A stretch of DNA of 64,000 bases from Bog-756 sp038210245 (GTDB taxonomy: Bacteria; Actinomycetota; Acidimicrobiia; Acidimicrobiales; RAAP-2): assembly GCA_038210245.1 (NCBI GenBank), contig JBBQWW010000003.1, positions 53,884 through 117,883 on the forward strand. Reading direction: 5' to 3'. The notes below the pieces were generated by a model. It had not been told where the DNA came from and ran no database searches. It worked only from the letters and a program-made list of their open reading frames with translations. This document shows, piece by piece, positions 8,941-17,240 of this stretch. Numbering within the stretch: the stretch's first letter is position 1; each line of letters opens with the position of its first letter. The position numbers were made by a program, and so were the translations under genes.

Positions 8941-10044
8941 GTGAGCGGAACCGTCCCCATCGCCGACACCACGGAGAAGCTGACGGCGTCGTGGCTGTCC
9001 GACGTCCTCCGGGCCTCCGGTCACCTGGGCGGCGCATCCGTCACCACGGTCGGCATCACCCCGATCGGGACGGGCCAGATGTGTGACAGCGTGCGCCTCA
9101 CGCTCGGATACGACGCCCCCACCGACGCCCCGGCCACGCTGGTGGCCAAGCTGCCCTCGGGCGACGAGGCCACCCGGGCCACAGCCAAGTCCCTCCGCAA
9201 CTACGAGATCGAGGTCCGCTTCTACCAGCAGCTGGCTGCCGCCCTGCCCGTCCGGACCCCCTCGGTGTTCCACGCCGACATCGACGTGGAGTCGTCGTCG
9301 TTCGTCCTGGTGCTGGAGGACCTGGCCCCGGCCCGGCCCGGGGACCAACTGGAGGGGTGCAGCCCCGAGGTGGCCAAGGTGGCCGTCGACGAGCTGGTCA
9401 ACCTCCACGCCCCCCGATGGGGTGACCCCACCCTGTCCACTCTGGACTGGCTGGCTGGTGACGTAGCCGCCCGCCAAGAGTTCTTGTTGATGCTGCTGCC
9501 GACGCTGTGGGACGGCTTCCGCCAGCGCTACGCCAGCTTCCTCGGGACGGACATCCACCGAGCCGGTGACCAGCTCTTCTCCCGACTGGAGACCTACCTG
9601 CTGGCCGACACCCGACCGTGGTCGATCGTCCACGGCGACTACCGCCTCGACAATCTGCTCTTCGATCCGAGGCCCGACGGCATCGGGGTGGCCGTGGTGG
9701 ACTGGCAGACCTGCACCCATGGTCCGGCCCTGCAGGACGTGGCCTACTTCATCGGGGCCGGACTCCGTCCCGACGTGCGCCGCGCCACCGAGGAGGACCT
9801 GGTCCGTGGATACCACGTCGGTCTGGTGGCCAGCGGGGTGGCCGACTTCGGATGGGAGCGGTGCTGGCAGGCCTACCGCCGGGGGTCCTGGCTGGGCCTG
9901 CTCATGGCCGTGGCCGCCAGCATGCTCGTCGAGCAGACCGACCGGGGAGACCAGATGTTCCTGACCATGGCCGACCGGCACGCCCGCCACGCCCTCGACC
10001 TCGAGGCCGCCGATGTCATCGACACCGGGATGGCGGACAGGTGA
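8941..10044 (+). CDS. Aminoglycoside phosphotransferase/ecdysteroid-kinase-like protein
   Basis: A 367-residue protein with the APH fold: Lys-containing strand (PATLVAKLPSGDE), the catalytic loop HGDYRLDNLLFD (Brenner motif, Asp base) and the Mg-binding VVDWQTCTHGPALQDVAYF. In actinomycetes such proteins commonly neighbour acyl-CoA synthetases and dehydrogenases (the APH/ACAD10-like group) and probably phosphorylate hydroxy-acids or related metabolites rather than antibiotics; that role is inference. GTG start with GAAGGAG about 12 bases upstream. Confidence 0.88.
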   Translation: MSGTVPIADTTEKLTASWLSDVLRASGHLGGASVTTVGITPIGTGQMCDSVRLTLGYDAPTDAPATLVAKLPSGDEATRATAKSLRNYEIEVRFYQQLAAALPVRTPSVFHADIDVESSSFVLVLEDLAPARPGDQLEGCSPEVAKVAVDELVNLHAPRWGDPTLSTLDWLAGDVAARQEFLLMLLPTLWDGFRQRYASFLGTDIHRAGDQLFSRLETYLLADTRPWSIVHGDYRLDNLLFDPRPDGIGVAVVDWQTCTHGPALQDVAYFIGAGLRPDVRRATEEDLVRGYHVGLVASGVADFGWERCWQAYRRGSWLGLLMAVAASMLVEQTDRGDQMFLTMADRHARHALDLEAADVIDTGMADR

Positions 10045-10101
10045 TGCGGTGACCGTGGGCATCGACGTGATCCAGAAAGCATCCGATCCTGAGGAGGGCC
10101 C

Positions 10102-10917
10102 GTGCGCATAGAGACCGATGGCATCGCCTTGGACGTCACCGTCGAAGGGGACGGTCCGGCGGTGATCCTGTTGCACGGGTGGCCCGACAGCCGTGACGTG
10201 TGGCGGCACCAGATCCCCGCCCTGGTCGATGCCGGCTACCGGGTCATCGCCCCCGACCTACGGGGGTTCGGGGCGTCGGACAAGCCCGAGGGCGTCGAGG
10301 CGTACAACATCCTCTCGTTGATCGGGGACGTCCAGGGCGTGCTCGATCATCTGGGTGTCGAACGGGCCCATGTGGTCGGTCACGACTGGGGCGCCGCCCT
10401 GTCGTGGGCCATCGGTGGGTTCCTGCCCGACCGGGTGGGGCACCTGGCCTGCCTCAGTGTCGGGCACCCGTCGGCCTTCGTCGCCGCCGGGTTCCCCCAA
10501 CGGGAGAAGAGCTGGTACATGTTGTTGTTCCAGTTCGAGGGGATCGCCGAGGAGTGGCTTTCCATGGGCGGCTTCGAGAACCTGCGGGCGTGGTCCGGCC
10601 ACCCCGACCTCGACGCCGTCGTCACCCGCCTGAGCCAGCCCGGGGCGCTGACCTCCGGGCTCAATTGGTACCGAGCCAACGTGCCACCGTCAGCCCTGGT
10701 GCAGCCGGCCCTGGTGTTCCCGCCCATCCAGCCCCCCACCCTCGGGGTGTGGGGGAGCGCCGAGTTCGCCCTCACCGAGGAGCAGATGACCGGCTCGGCC
10801 GAGTTCGTGGCCGGCCCCTGGCGCTATGAGCGGTTGGAGGGCCTGGGCCACTGGGTGACGCTGGAGGACCCAGCGCGAATCAACGCCCTGCTGTTGGACT
10901 TCCTGCCCGCGCCGTAG
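10102..10917 (+). CDS. Alpha/beta hydrolase, epoxide-hydrolase-like
   Basis: A 271-residue alpha/beta hydrolase. The oxyanion motif HGWPDS, the segment LRGFGASDKP, and the nucleophile elbow VGHDWGAALSW (Asp nucleophile) are the epoxide hydrolase/haloalkane dehalogenase signatures. The late catalytic His lies in EGLGHWVTLEDP. HGWP and RGFGASDKP favour an epoxide hydrolase opening epoxides to diols. GTG start with GAGGAGG five bases upstream. It follows the kinase-like gene by 57 nt and is probably in the same operon. Confidence 0.9.
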   Translation: MRIETDGIALDVTVEGDGPAVILLHGWPDSRDVWRHQIPALVDAGYRVIAPDLRGFGASDKPEGVEAYNILSLIGDVQGVLDHLGVERAHVVGHDWGAALSWAIGGFLPDRVGHLACLSVGHPSAFVAAGFPQREKSWYMLLFQFEGIAEEWLSMGGFENLRAWSGHPDLDAVVTRLSQPGALTSGLNWYRANVPPSALVQPALVFPPIQPPTLGVWGSAEFALTEEQMTGSAEFVAGPWRYERLEGLGHWVTLEDPARINALLLDFLPAP

Positions 10918-10984
10918 CCCGCGCTGGCCGTCGTCGCCATCACGGCGACAACGACGTCCACGTCCATCGACGAACCGCCGACGG

Positions 10985-12223
10985 CTACTCCTGGGTGGCG
11001 AAGGCGTTGAGCCCGGCCTCCCACACCGACTGGCCCACGGTCCCCTGCAGCGCCGCGTCGACCAGCATGAGAGCCACGCCGTCCGCGGTGACCCGGTCGA
11101 GCCGGACCGCCTCGGACTGGCTGAGGGCCTCGGCGATGTGGCGCCGCGCCTCGGCGTAGAAGCCACTGCCCGTGTACCGGCGCACCAGCTCGACCAGCCG
11201 GGGAGCCTCGTCGGCCTGCTTGGTGGTGGCGATCAGCAGATCCCGCACCGCGGCCAACTCCGCCCCCCTGACGTTCACGGCGATGGCCTGGGTCTCCACC
11301 GAACTGCCGACGGCGTAGTCCATGCACCGTTGGGCCAGCACTTCGTCGCTCGGAAACAGCTCCCGGGCCTCACTGAAGGGCACCCCGCACCGCTGGGCCA
11401 GGTCATGGAGGTCGGGCAGCCGGTCGTCAGCGAAAGCCATCAGGGCTCCTTCCACCAGGTCCCGCTCGACAGGGTTGAACCGGCCGGGCGGGTCGAGCAG
11501 ACCGGGCTCGGTGAGGCCCCAGATGATGCTCCACTGGGTGGCCACCACGAGATCGGCCAGAATCTGGTCCGGCTGCAGCTTGTGGAGGAGTACGAAACCG
11601 TCGCTGGAGGCCATCACCGCCAGCACGATGTCGGGAATGGTGCGGTCCGCCATGGGGCGGCGACGGAGGCGTCGCAGGGCCGTGGTCAGGCCGGCCGTGT
11701 ACCCATCGTTCATTCGCTCGCCCATCTGACGCCGCATGGCGATGACCTCGTGGGCGGCCGTCGACTGCTCGGAGTCCTCGCCGGGGTGGGATTCGAGGTA
11801 GGCACCGGCCGCGGCCTGGACGATCAACGTGGACAGCAGGCCCTCCTCCCGGCACGCCTCCTCGAAGTTGGCGCGGAGGAAGACGCGCAGCGTGGCCCCG
11901 ATCTCGTCGGCATCCCGGAAGCTGGCCTGCACGGCCTCGAAGACGACCTGCAGCGTGGAGCGGGTACCCGCATCCATGCTGAAGATGTGGTGGGTGGCGA
12001 GGTCGAACGGGGTCCGGCCCTTCTCGCCGTAGAAGGCCCGCCGAACCGAGCGGTCGACGGTGGAGACGTCGATGTCCGAGAAGGCGCTGCGGGGGACCGC
12101 TCCCCGACTGGTGGGCCCCCGCAGGGCCGGAAAGGCATTCTGCTCGAGGATCCGTGCCGCTTCACGGGCCAGGCTGGGCCCCGGTGGCCGACCGCGAGGA
12201 TTCGAGGCGGACTCGGTGGTCAT
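10985..12223 (-). CDS. TetR/AcrR-like regulator with two tandem DNA-binding-like domains
   Basis: A 412-residue helical protein, about twice the usual TetR length. A basic leader (GRPPGPSLAREAARILEQN) precedes a degenerate HTH at about residues 45-80. A second TetR-like HTH lies at about 271-300 (LHDLAQRCGVPFSEARELF then PSDEVL), followed by a helical ligand-type domain. It is probably a fused or duplicated TetR repressor; the first domain may have lost DNA binding. The ATG at 12223 is the only start beyond which the frame becomes low-complexity. It is divergent from the SRPBCC-amidohydrolase operon and may control it. Confidence 0.78.
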   Translation of the reverse strand: MTTESASNPRGRPPGPSLAREAARILEQNAFPALRGPTSRGAVPRSAFSDIDVSTVDRSVRRAFYGEKGRTPFDLATHHIFSMDAGTRSTLQVVFEAVQASFRDADEIGATLRVFLRANFEEACREEGLLSTLIVQAAAGAYLESHPGEDSEQSTAAHEVIAMRRQMGERMNDGYTAGLTTALRRLRRRPMADRTIPDIVLAVMASSDGFVLLHKLQPDQILADLVVATQWSIIWGLTEPGLLDPPGRFNPVERDLVEGALMAFADDRLPDLHDLAQRCGVPFSEARELFPSDEVLAQRCMDYAVGSSVETQAIAVNVRGAELAAVRDLLIATTKQADEAPRLVELVRRYTGSGFYAEARRHIAEALSQSEAVRLDRVTADGVALMLVDAALQGTVGQSVWEAGLNAFATQE

Positions 12224-12461
12224 AATCCCCCCTGGGGGTTGCTCGGACGGATTACGCCACAGTACTACTGCACAACTAACGGAAAATTCTGTGGTGCTTT
12301 CCACGCAGGGCCGTGCGAGCATTCGAGGTGGCGGGAGCCGGTCAGCCTCGGCACCCACGGGCCGCACGACAGGGGGCTCGAACCCTCGGGTCTCCTGTCG
12401 GCCCGGGTCACCTCGGCGAGGCGCCGGGTCCCCGGGTCCGACCTCGTCGCCTCGTCCCGTT

Positions 12462-12558
<97 letters not shown>

Positions 12559-12637
12559 GACAGGGTGTCCCGACCCGGCCAGCCGATAGCGTACGGAGGC
12601 CGGGAAGGTACCTCGGCCGAGGGAGAGGACGCGGCCT

Positions 12638-13165
12638 GTGCAGCAGTTCGAGACCACGTTCGCGGTGGACGCCCCGCCCCGTCGTGTGTGGGCGCTCTTC
12701 CACGCCCCACCCCCGACCGGGGTGTCGACGCCCCGCGTGGTCGAGTATCCGGGCGGTCGAATGGAGATCCTGATGGAAGGGGACGAAGCCGGCCGGGGGC
12801 TGGTTCGCACCTGTCAGTTCGAGGTGCCCCGCTGGCTCGGGTCCGGAGGCGTGGCCCACTCCTGGGAGGTGGTGACCGAGGTCCGGGTGAACGAGTACGC
12901 CGGCTACCGCGGCGTGTGCAAGCCCCTGTGGGCGAAGATGGAGGGCTGGCACCAGTTGGTCGAAGGAGTGGACGGGGGCACTCGGCTGACCTTCGTCGAA
13001 CGGTACGAGGCGGTCAACCCCATCATGCGCCGGCTGTTGGAACGGCGGGTCCACCGCTTCATCTCCCGGGACAACGAGGCGCTCTACCGGACGCTGTTGA
13101 GCCATCTGGGCGAGGTTCGCTCCGTGCCCACCCCGGCCGGTATCGGAGTCCCCTTCCGTGCATGA
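12638..13165 (+). CDS. SRPBCC-fold protein (polyketide cyclase/START-like)
   Basis: A 175-residue helix-grip protein. TTFAVDAPPRRVWALFHAP at the N-terminus, GGRMEILMEGDEAGRGLVR in the middle and LTFVERYEAVNPIMRRLLER near the end fit the SRPBCC/coenzyme Q-binding superfamily, which binds hydrophobic ligands. GTG start at 12638. Its last eight bases overlap the start of the amidohydrolase gene, so the two are translationally coupled and may handle the same substrate. No catalytic residue assignment is possible. Confidence 0.85.
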   Translation: MQQFETTFAVDAPPRRVWALFHAPPPTGVSTPRVVEYPGGRMEILMEGDEAGRGLVRTCQFEVPRWLGSGGVAHSWEVVTEVRVNEYAGYRGVCKPLWAKMEGWHQLVEGVDGGTRLTFVERYEAVNPIMRRLLERRVHRFISRDNEALYRTLLSHLGEVRSVPTPAGIGVPFRA

Positions 13166-14900
13166 CCTGGTGATCCGGGGGGCCACCGTGGTGGACGGAA
13201 CGGGCCGACCGGGCGGGGCGGCTGACGTGGCCGTCCGCGGGGCGGTCATCGCCGAAGTGGGCGTCGACCTCGGCCCGGCCCACCGGACGATCAACGCCGA
13301 CGGACTGGTACTTACCCCCGGTTTCATCGATATCCACACCCACTTCGATGGCCAGGCCACCTGGGATCCCCACCTCACCCCGTCGTGCTGGAACGGGGTC
13401 ACCACCGCGGTGATGGGTAACTGCGGGGTCGGGTTCGCTCCGGCTCGACCCGACGGCCGCCAGGCCCTCATCGAGATCATGGAAGGGGTCGAGGACATCC
13501 CCGGGGCCGCCCTGTCCGAGGGGATCCGGTGGGAGTGGGAGTCGTTCCCCGACTATCTCGACGCCCTCGAGCGCTCGGGCCGGAGCATGGACCTCGCCGC
13601 CCACGTTCCCCACGCCGCCGTCCGGGCCTTCGTGATGGGTGACCGGGCCCTCGGGGACGCCACGGCGGATGACCTCCAGGCCATGAGCGCCATCGTGCGG
13701 GACGCCGTCCGCGCCGGTGCCGTGGGCTTCGCCACCGGGCGGACGGTAGGGCATCGCGACGTCCGGGGCCGGCCCGTGCCGGGCACGTTCGCCCCCGAGC
13801 TCGAGCTCGAGGTGATGATGGACGCCATGGTGGCCGGTGGGGGTGGGGTCTTCCAGCTCACGCCGGCGGGGGTGGGGGGTGAGATGGCCGGGGACCGCCG
13901 GGGCGCCATGGCCGAGGAGGTGGAGTGGATCACCCGCCTCGGCGTGCGGAGCGGCCAGCCACTCACGTTCCTGGTGATGGAGCAGGGGGGCCCGGAGCCC
14001 GAGGACTGGCACCCGTGGTTCGACGCCGTTCACCGGGCCAATGCCCGGGGGGCCCGTATCCACCCCCAGGTGGGCTCCCGTTGCTTCGGGGTGCTGATGG
14101 GACACCAGTCCGTACTCAACCCGTTCCGCTACCGGGCCACCTACGCCGCCCTCGCCGACCTTCCCCTCGAACAGAGGATGGTTGAACTTCGCCGTCCGGA
14201 GGTGAAGGATCGGATCCTCGGTGAGCGGGCCGACCGGAGCGGTCCGTTCGCCCTGGACCGGTTCGGTCCGAGCGGATTCGAGAACCTGTTCCCCCTCGGC
14301 GCGGCCCTCGACTACGAGCCGTCCCCCGACGCCAGCGTGGCGTCGTTGGCCCGGAGCCAGGGAAGGGACGTGTGGGAGATGGCCTACGAGCTCCTGTGTG
14401 GGTTTGACGGTCGCGAGTTCCTGCTCCTCCCCCTGCTCAACTACGCCGGCGGCTCCTACGACGGCCTCCGTCAGATGATGCTCGACCCCTACAGCGTGCA
14501 GGGCCTTGGCGACGCCGGGGCCCATGTGGGTCTGGTGTCGGACGCCAGCATGACCACCTACCTGCTCACCCACTGGGCCCGCGACCGGCACCGGGGGGAC
14601 ACCCTGCCGTTGGAGCTGGTGGTCCAGCGCCTCACCCACGATCCGGCCCGGCTCTACGGCTTGGGGGACCGGGGGGTCATCGTCCCCGGCCGGAAGGCCG
14701 ACCTCAATCTCATCGACCACGACCGGCTGAGATTGCTCCACCCTGAGCTGGTCACCGACCTTCCGGGCGGCGCCGGCCGCCTGGTGCAGCGGGCCGAGGG
14801 CTACGTGGCCACCTTCGTGGCCGGTCGACAGGTCCTCGACCACGATGAGGTCACCGGGGAGCTGCCCGGTCGGGTGGTGCGGGGCAGGCAAACAGCCTGA
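13158..14900 (+). CDS. Amidohydrolase, N-acyl-D-amino-acid deacylase (D-aminoacylase) family
   Basis: A 580-residue metal-dependent hydrolase. The composite beta domain (DLVIRGATVVDGTGRP) precedes the metal motif PGFIDIHTHFDGQ (HxH), and the conserved VMGNCGVGFAPARP loop matches the D-aminoacylase metal-binding Cys region. The late Asp motif is GDAGAHVGLVSDAS, differing from the classical D-aminoacylase SDG version. The C-terminal GVIVPGRKADLNLIDHDRL returns to the beta domain. This variant is common in actinobacteria and its substrate is unknown; cyclic amides or N-acyl compounds are possible. GTG start overlapping the SRPBCC gene. Confidence 0.9.
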   Translation: MHDLVIRGATVVDGTGRPGGAADVAVRGAVIAEVGVDLGPAHRTINADGLVLTPGFIDIHTHFDGQATWDPHLTPSCWNGVTTAVMGNCGVGFAPARPDGRQALIEIMEGVEDIPGAALSEGIRWEWESFPDYLDALERSGRSMDLAAHVPHAAVRAFVMGDRALGDATADDLQAMSAIVRDAVRAGAVGFATGRTVGHRDVRGRPVPGTFAPELELEVMMDAMVAGGGGVFQLTPAGVGGEMAGDRRGAMAEEVEWITRLGVRSGQPLTFLVMEQGGPEPEDWHPWFDAVHRANARGARIHPQVGSRCFGVLMGHQSVLNPFRYRATYAALADLPLEQRMVELRRPEVKDRILGERADRSGPFALDRFGPSGFENLFPLGAALDYEPSPDASVASLARSQGRDVWEMAYELLCGFDGREFLLLPLLNYAGGSYDGLRQMMLDPYSVQGLGDAGAHVGLVSDASMTTYLLTHWARDRHRGDTLPLELVVQRLTHDPARLYGLGDRGVIVPGRKADLNLIDHDRLRLLHPELVTDLPGGAGRLVQRAEGYVATFVAGRQVLDHDEVTGELPGRVVRGRQTA

Positions 14901-14954
14901 GCCGGGGCACGGCCCATGCGCCGAGCCCGAGATCGTGCGTCGTACCATGCACCC

Positions 14955-16580
14955 ATGTCGGGTGTCCGAAGAGTGGTCGTCGCGCTGGCGGCCGTGGTCG
15001 CCCTCGGGAGCGTCGTCGGCGCCTATGTCTCCTCGGACCGAAGCGGCCCGGCCACGTACTCGGGCTCGGAGGCCGTGGTGCACGGTCCTCTGGCCGCCCC
15101 CGGCGGGCCGTACCTGACCGACCACGCCGGTCGGGTGGTCTTCCTCCACGGAGTCAATGCCGTGTACAAGCGGGCCCCCTACGAGCTCTTCGCCGACCCC
15201 GGCCATCCGTGGGATTTCACGCGAGCCGACGCTGCCCGCATGGCGTCACTCGGCTTCAATGTGGTCCGACTCGGGATCATCTGGCAGGGTCTCGAGCCCG
15301 GCACCCTCGGCCCCAACAGCCCCCAGGTGTGCACGCCGGGAGCGCCAGGTGATCCCCACCAGTTCGACGCCAAGGTGGCCTCGGCCTATCTGGCCCGGGT
15401 GGCCCGGACCGTCGATCTGCTGGGTCAGTTCCACATCTACACCCTCCTCGACATGCACGAGGACGTCTACAGCTCGGAGTTCGGGGGGGAGGGGGCTCCG
15501 GCCTGGGCGGTGTGCAGCGACGGTCACACCATCGGCACGCTGCCCGGCCGCTGGTCCAACACGTATAACGACCCGGCATTGATCTCCTCGGCCCACCACT
15601 TCTGGATCAACGACGTCGTCGGGGACCTCCAGGGGGAGTACATCCGCTCATGGCGAGCCACGGCCACCTACTTCAGCGGCAACCCGTGGGTGGTGGGCTT
15701 CGATCCCATCAACGAGCCGTTCACGAGGACCCTGCAGACCGGCACACCCGAGGTGGCCACCTATCTCGAGTGCCTGTACACCGGCACATCGGATCCGGGC
15801 CGGAACATCATCGATGGCTCGGTCATCACGTGTCCTTCCCACGACCCGTCGGTGGGACTGATCGACACCCTCCGGAAGGTGGCTCCGGACAAGCTGGTCT
15901 TCTTCGAACCGGACATCTTCGCCGCCAAGGACCGTCCCAACGACATCGGGCCGATGAACTTCGCCGGGCTGGTGTTCAACTTCCACGACTACTGCGGACT
16001 CCGCAGCGGCGTCACCGGCAATCCGACCGACCTTGATGCCTGCGCCGCCCAGGAGCTGCACACCATGCAGCGCCGCAGTGCTGAGCGTCCGGACATCGCT
16101 TCGGTCAAGCAACCGGAGGGGCCGGCCTGGTTCATGAGTGAGTTCGGCGCCACCACCAGCGCTCCCCTCATGGACCGCCTCACCGCCATCGCCGACGAGC
16201 TCCAGCTGGGTTGGACCTACTGGCAGTGGAAGTACTACGACGACCCCACCGGGAGCTCGGCCGAGGCCCTGGTCCAGGCCGACGGTCGGCTGGCCGCCAC
16301 CGCCACCTCCCTCAGCCGGGTCTATCCCCAGGCCGTGGCCGGGACCCCTATCTCGTACTCCTACGTCCCGACCACCCGGGAGTTCCACCTCCTCTACGTG
16401 CCCGACCCCCGCGTGGACGCGCCCACGGTCATCTTCGTGCCTACGGCCCGGTCCTACCCCACCGGCTATCAGGTGCAGGTGCTCGGGGGCGAGGTGCAGT
16501 CGGCCCCCGGCGCCGACCACCTGGTGGTGGCCAACGCCACCGGGGCCGCTTCGGTGTCGGTCACCGTCCTGCCCGGCTGA
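14955..16580 (+). CDS. Secreted GH5 glycosidase, endoglycoceramidase-like
   Basis: A 541-residue exported glycoside hydrolase. The N-terminal MSGVRRVVVALAAVVALGS is a signal peptide or uncleaved anchor. The (beta/alpha)8 domain shows FLHGVNAVYKRAPYE, VVRLGIIWQGLEP, YTLLDMHEDVYSS, the acid/base Glu in GFDPINEPF and the nucleophile Glu in WFMSEFGATTS. A C-terminal beta domain (about 460-541) follows. These features match GH5 endoglycoceramidase-related enzymes, which cleave glycolipid headgroups; bacterial relatives can act on other beta-glycosides. The ATG at 14955 gives the signal peptide directly. Confidence 0.88.
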   Translation: MSGVRRVVVALAAVVALGSVVGAYVSSDRSGPATYSGSEAVVHGPLAAPGGPYLTDHAGRVVFLHGVNAVYKRAPYELFADPGHPWDFTRADAARMASLGFNVVRLGIIWQGLEPGTLGPNSPQVCTPGAPGDPHQFDAKVASAYLARVARTVDLLGQFHIYTLLDMHEDVYSSEFGGEGAPAWAVCSDGHTIGTLPGRWSNTYNDPALISSAHHFWINDVVGDLQGEYIRSWRATATYFSGNPWVVGFDPINEPFTRTLQTGTPEVATYLECLYTGTSDPGRNIIDGSVITCPSHDPSVGLIDTLRKVAPDKLVFFEPDIFAAKDRPNDIGPMNFAGLVFNFHDYCGLRSGVTGNPTDLDACAAQELHTMQRRSAERPDIASVKQPEGPAWFMSEFGATTSAPLMDRLTAIADELQLGWTYWQWKYYDDPTGSSAEALVQADGRLAATATSLSRVYPQAVAGTPISYSYVPTTREFHLLYVPDPRVDAPTVIFVPTARSYPTGYQVQVLGGEVQSAPGADHLVVANATGAASVSVTVLPG

Positions 16581-16581
16581 A

Positions 16582-16624
16582 CCGGGGCCGTCGCCCCCGG
16601 AACGCCGCCGGGGGTTTCCCGGCG
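16582..16624 (+). terminator. Two consecutive GC hairpins, probable terminator
   Basis: Immediately after the GH5 stop codon come CCGGGG (16582-16587) pairing with CCCCGG (16595-16600) over a 7-nt loop, and CGCCGGG (16606-16612) pairing with CCCGGCG (16618-16624) over GGTTT. There is no long U tract, which is usual in high-GC actinobacteria. Confidence 0.5.
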
Positions 16625-16684
16625 CCGGCCCCCGGGTAGGAGTCTGGCGAAGGAGGAGGCTGGCCCCACCGACCCGGTCAGCCG

Positions 16685-16987
16685 ATGCCCGTGTCCGTAC
16701 TTCCGATCATCATCCCCCTGATGGTGCTGGCCGTCCTGGTAGCTACCGTCCCCGGGCTCCGGGGCTCGGTCCGATACCACCGGGCCATGCGCGCCGGACG
16801 GATCGAAACCTCCGAGACGGCCCGCCAGGAAGCCGACTTCTGGCACCGCATGCTGGGCCGCCGGCGAGGGCTCCGGGCAGTGGCCACCCCCGACCTGCTG
16901 GACGACACCGAAGTGGCCCGGACCGGGGCCCAACCCGAGCACCGCAAGACGGTCGAAGGGGTCTCGGTCTGGACGACGCCCCGGTAA
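16685..16987 (+). CDS. Small membrane-anchored hypothetical protein
   Basis: A 100-residue protein with one N-terminal transmembrane helix (VLPIIIPLMVLAVLVATV) and a charged cytoplasmic tail (RIETSETARQEADFWHRML). I do not recognise the family. It resembles the many single-span actinobacterial proteins of unknown role. The ATG at 16685 lacks a clear Shine-Dalgarno; an AAGGAGGAGG lies about 30 bases upstream, too far to be decisive. Nineteen nucleotides separate it from a second small hydrophobic reading frame. Confidence 0.55.
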   Translation: MPVSVLPIIIPLMVLAVLVATVPGLRGSVRYHRAMRAGRIETSETARQEADFWHRMLGRRRGLRAVATPDLLDDTEVARTGAQPEHRKTVEGVSVWTTPR

Positions 16988-17006
16988 CGCTGGGGATCCC
17001 GGGACC

Positions 17007-17171
17007 GTGCTGTTGGCCGCCGTGATGGCCGTCACCGCCCTGGTGGTGGTCCGCGTGGTCCTCGGCGTGCTGCGCCTGGCCCTCTGGGGACTGCTGGGGC
17101 TGGTAGTGGTGGTCCTGGTCCTCGTGCCGGCCTCCGCCGTTCACGCCGTCCACGGCTTCCTGCTCCCCTGA
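17007..17171 (+). CDS. Very small hydrophobic membrane peptide (54 aa)
   Basis: This frame starts with GTG at 17007 (alternative ATG at 17022) and ends with TGA at 17169-17171. It encodes two almost continuous hydrophobic stretches (AAVMAVTALVVVRVVLGVLR and ALWGLLGLVVVVLVLVPAS) and a short His-containing tail. It is compact, follows the single-span protein gene by 19 nt, and would make a two-helix hairpin in the membrane. No family is recognised and the GC-rich composition alone can produce Val/Leu-rich frames, so the call is tentative. Confidence 0.4.
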   Translation: MLLAAVMAVTALVVVRVVLGVLRLALWGLLGLVVVVLVLVPASAVHAVHGFLLP

Positions 17172-17240
17172 CTCCGCCGGCATCGGGCGCTTCGCAGTAC
17201 GGTGTCCGATCGGAGACGGTGACCGGGGAGAGGGGAACGG

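Noticed and set aside
8395..10209. Minus-strand frame of about 600 codons
   Set aside because: Shadow of the acyl-CoA ligase and phosphotransferase genes; no recognisable domain.
13059..15206. Very long minus-strand frame of about 715 codons
   Set aside because: It is antisense to the amidohydrolase and GH5 genes, which show clear catalytic motifs; long antisense frames are expected at this GC content.
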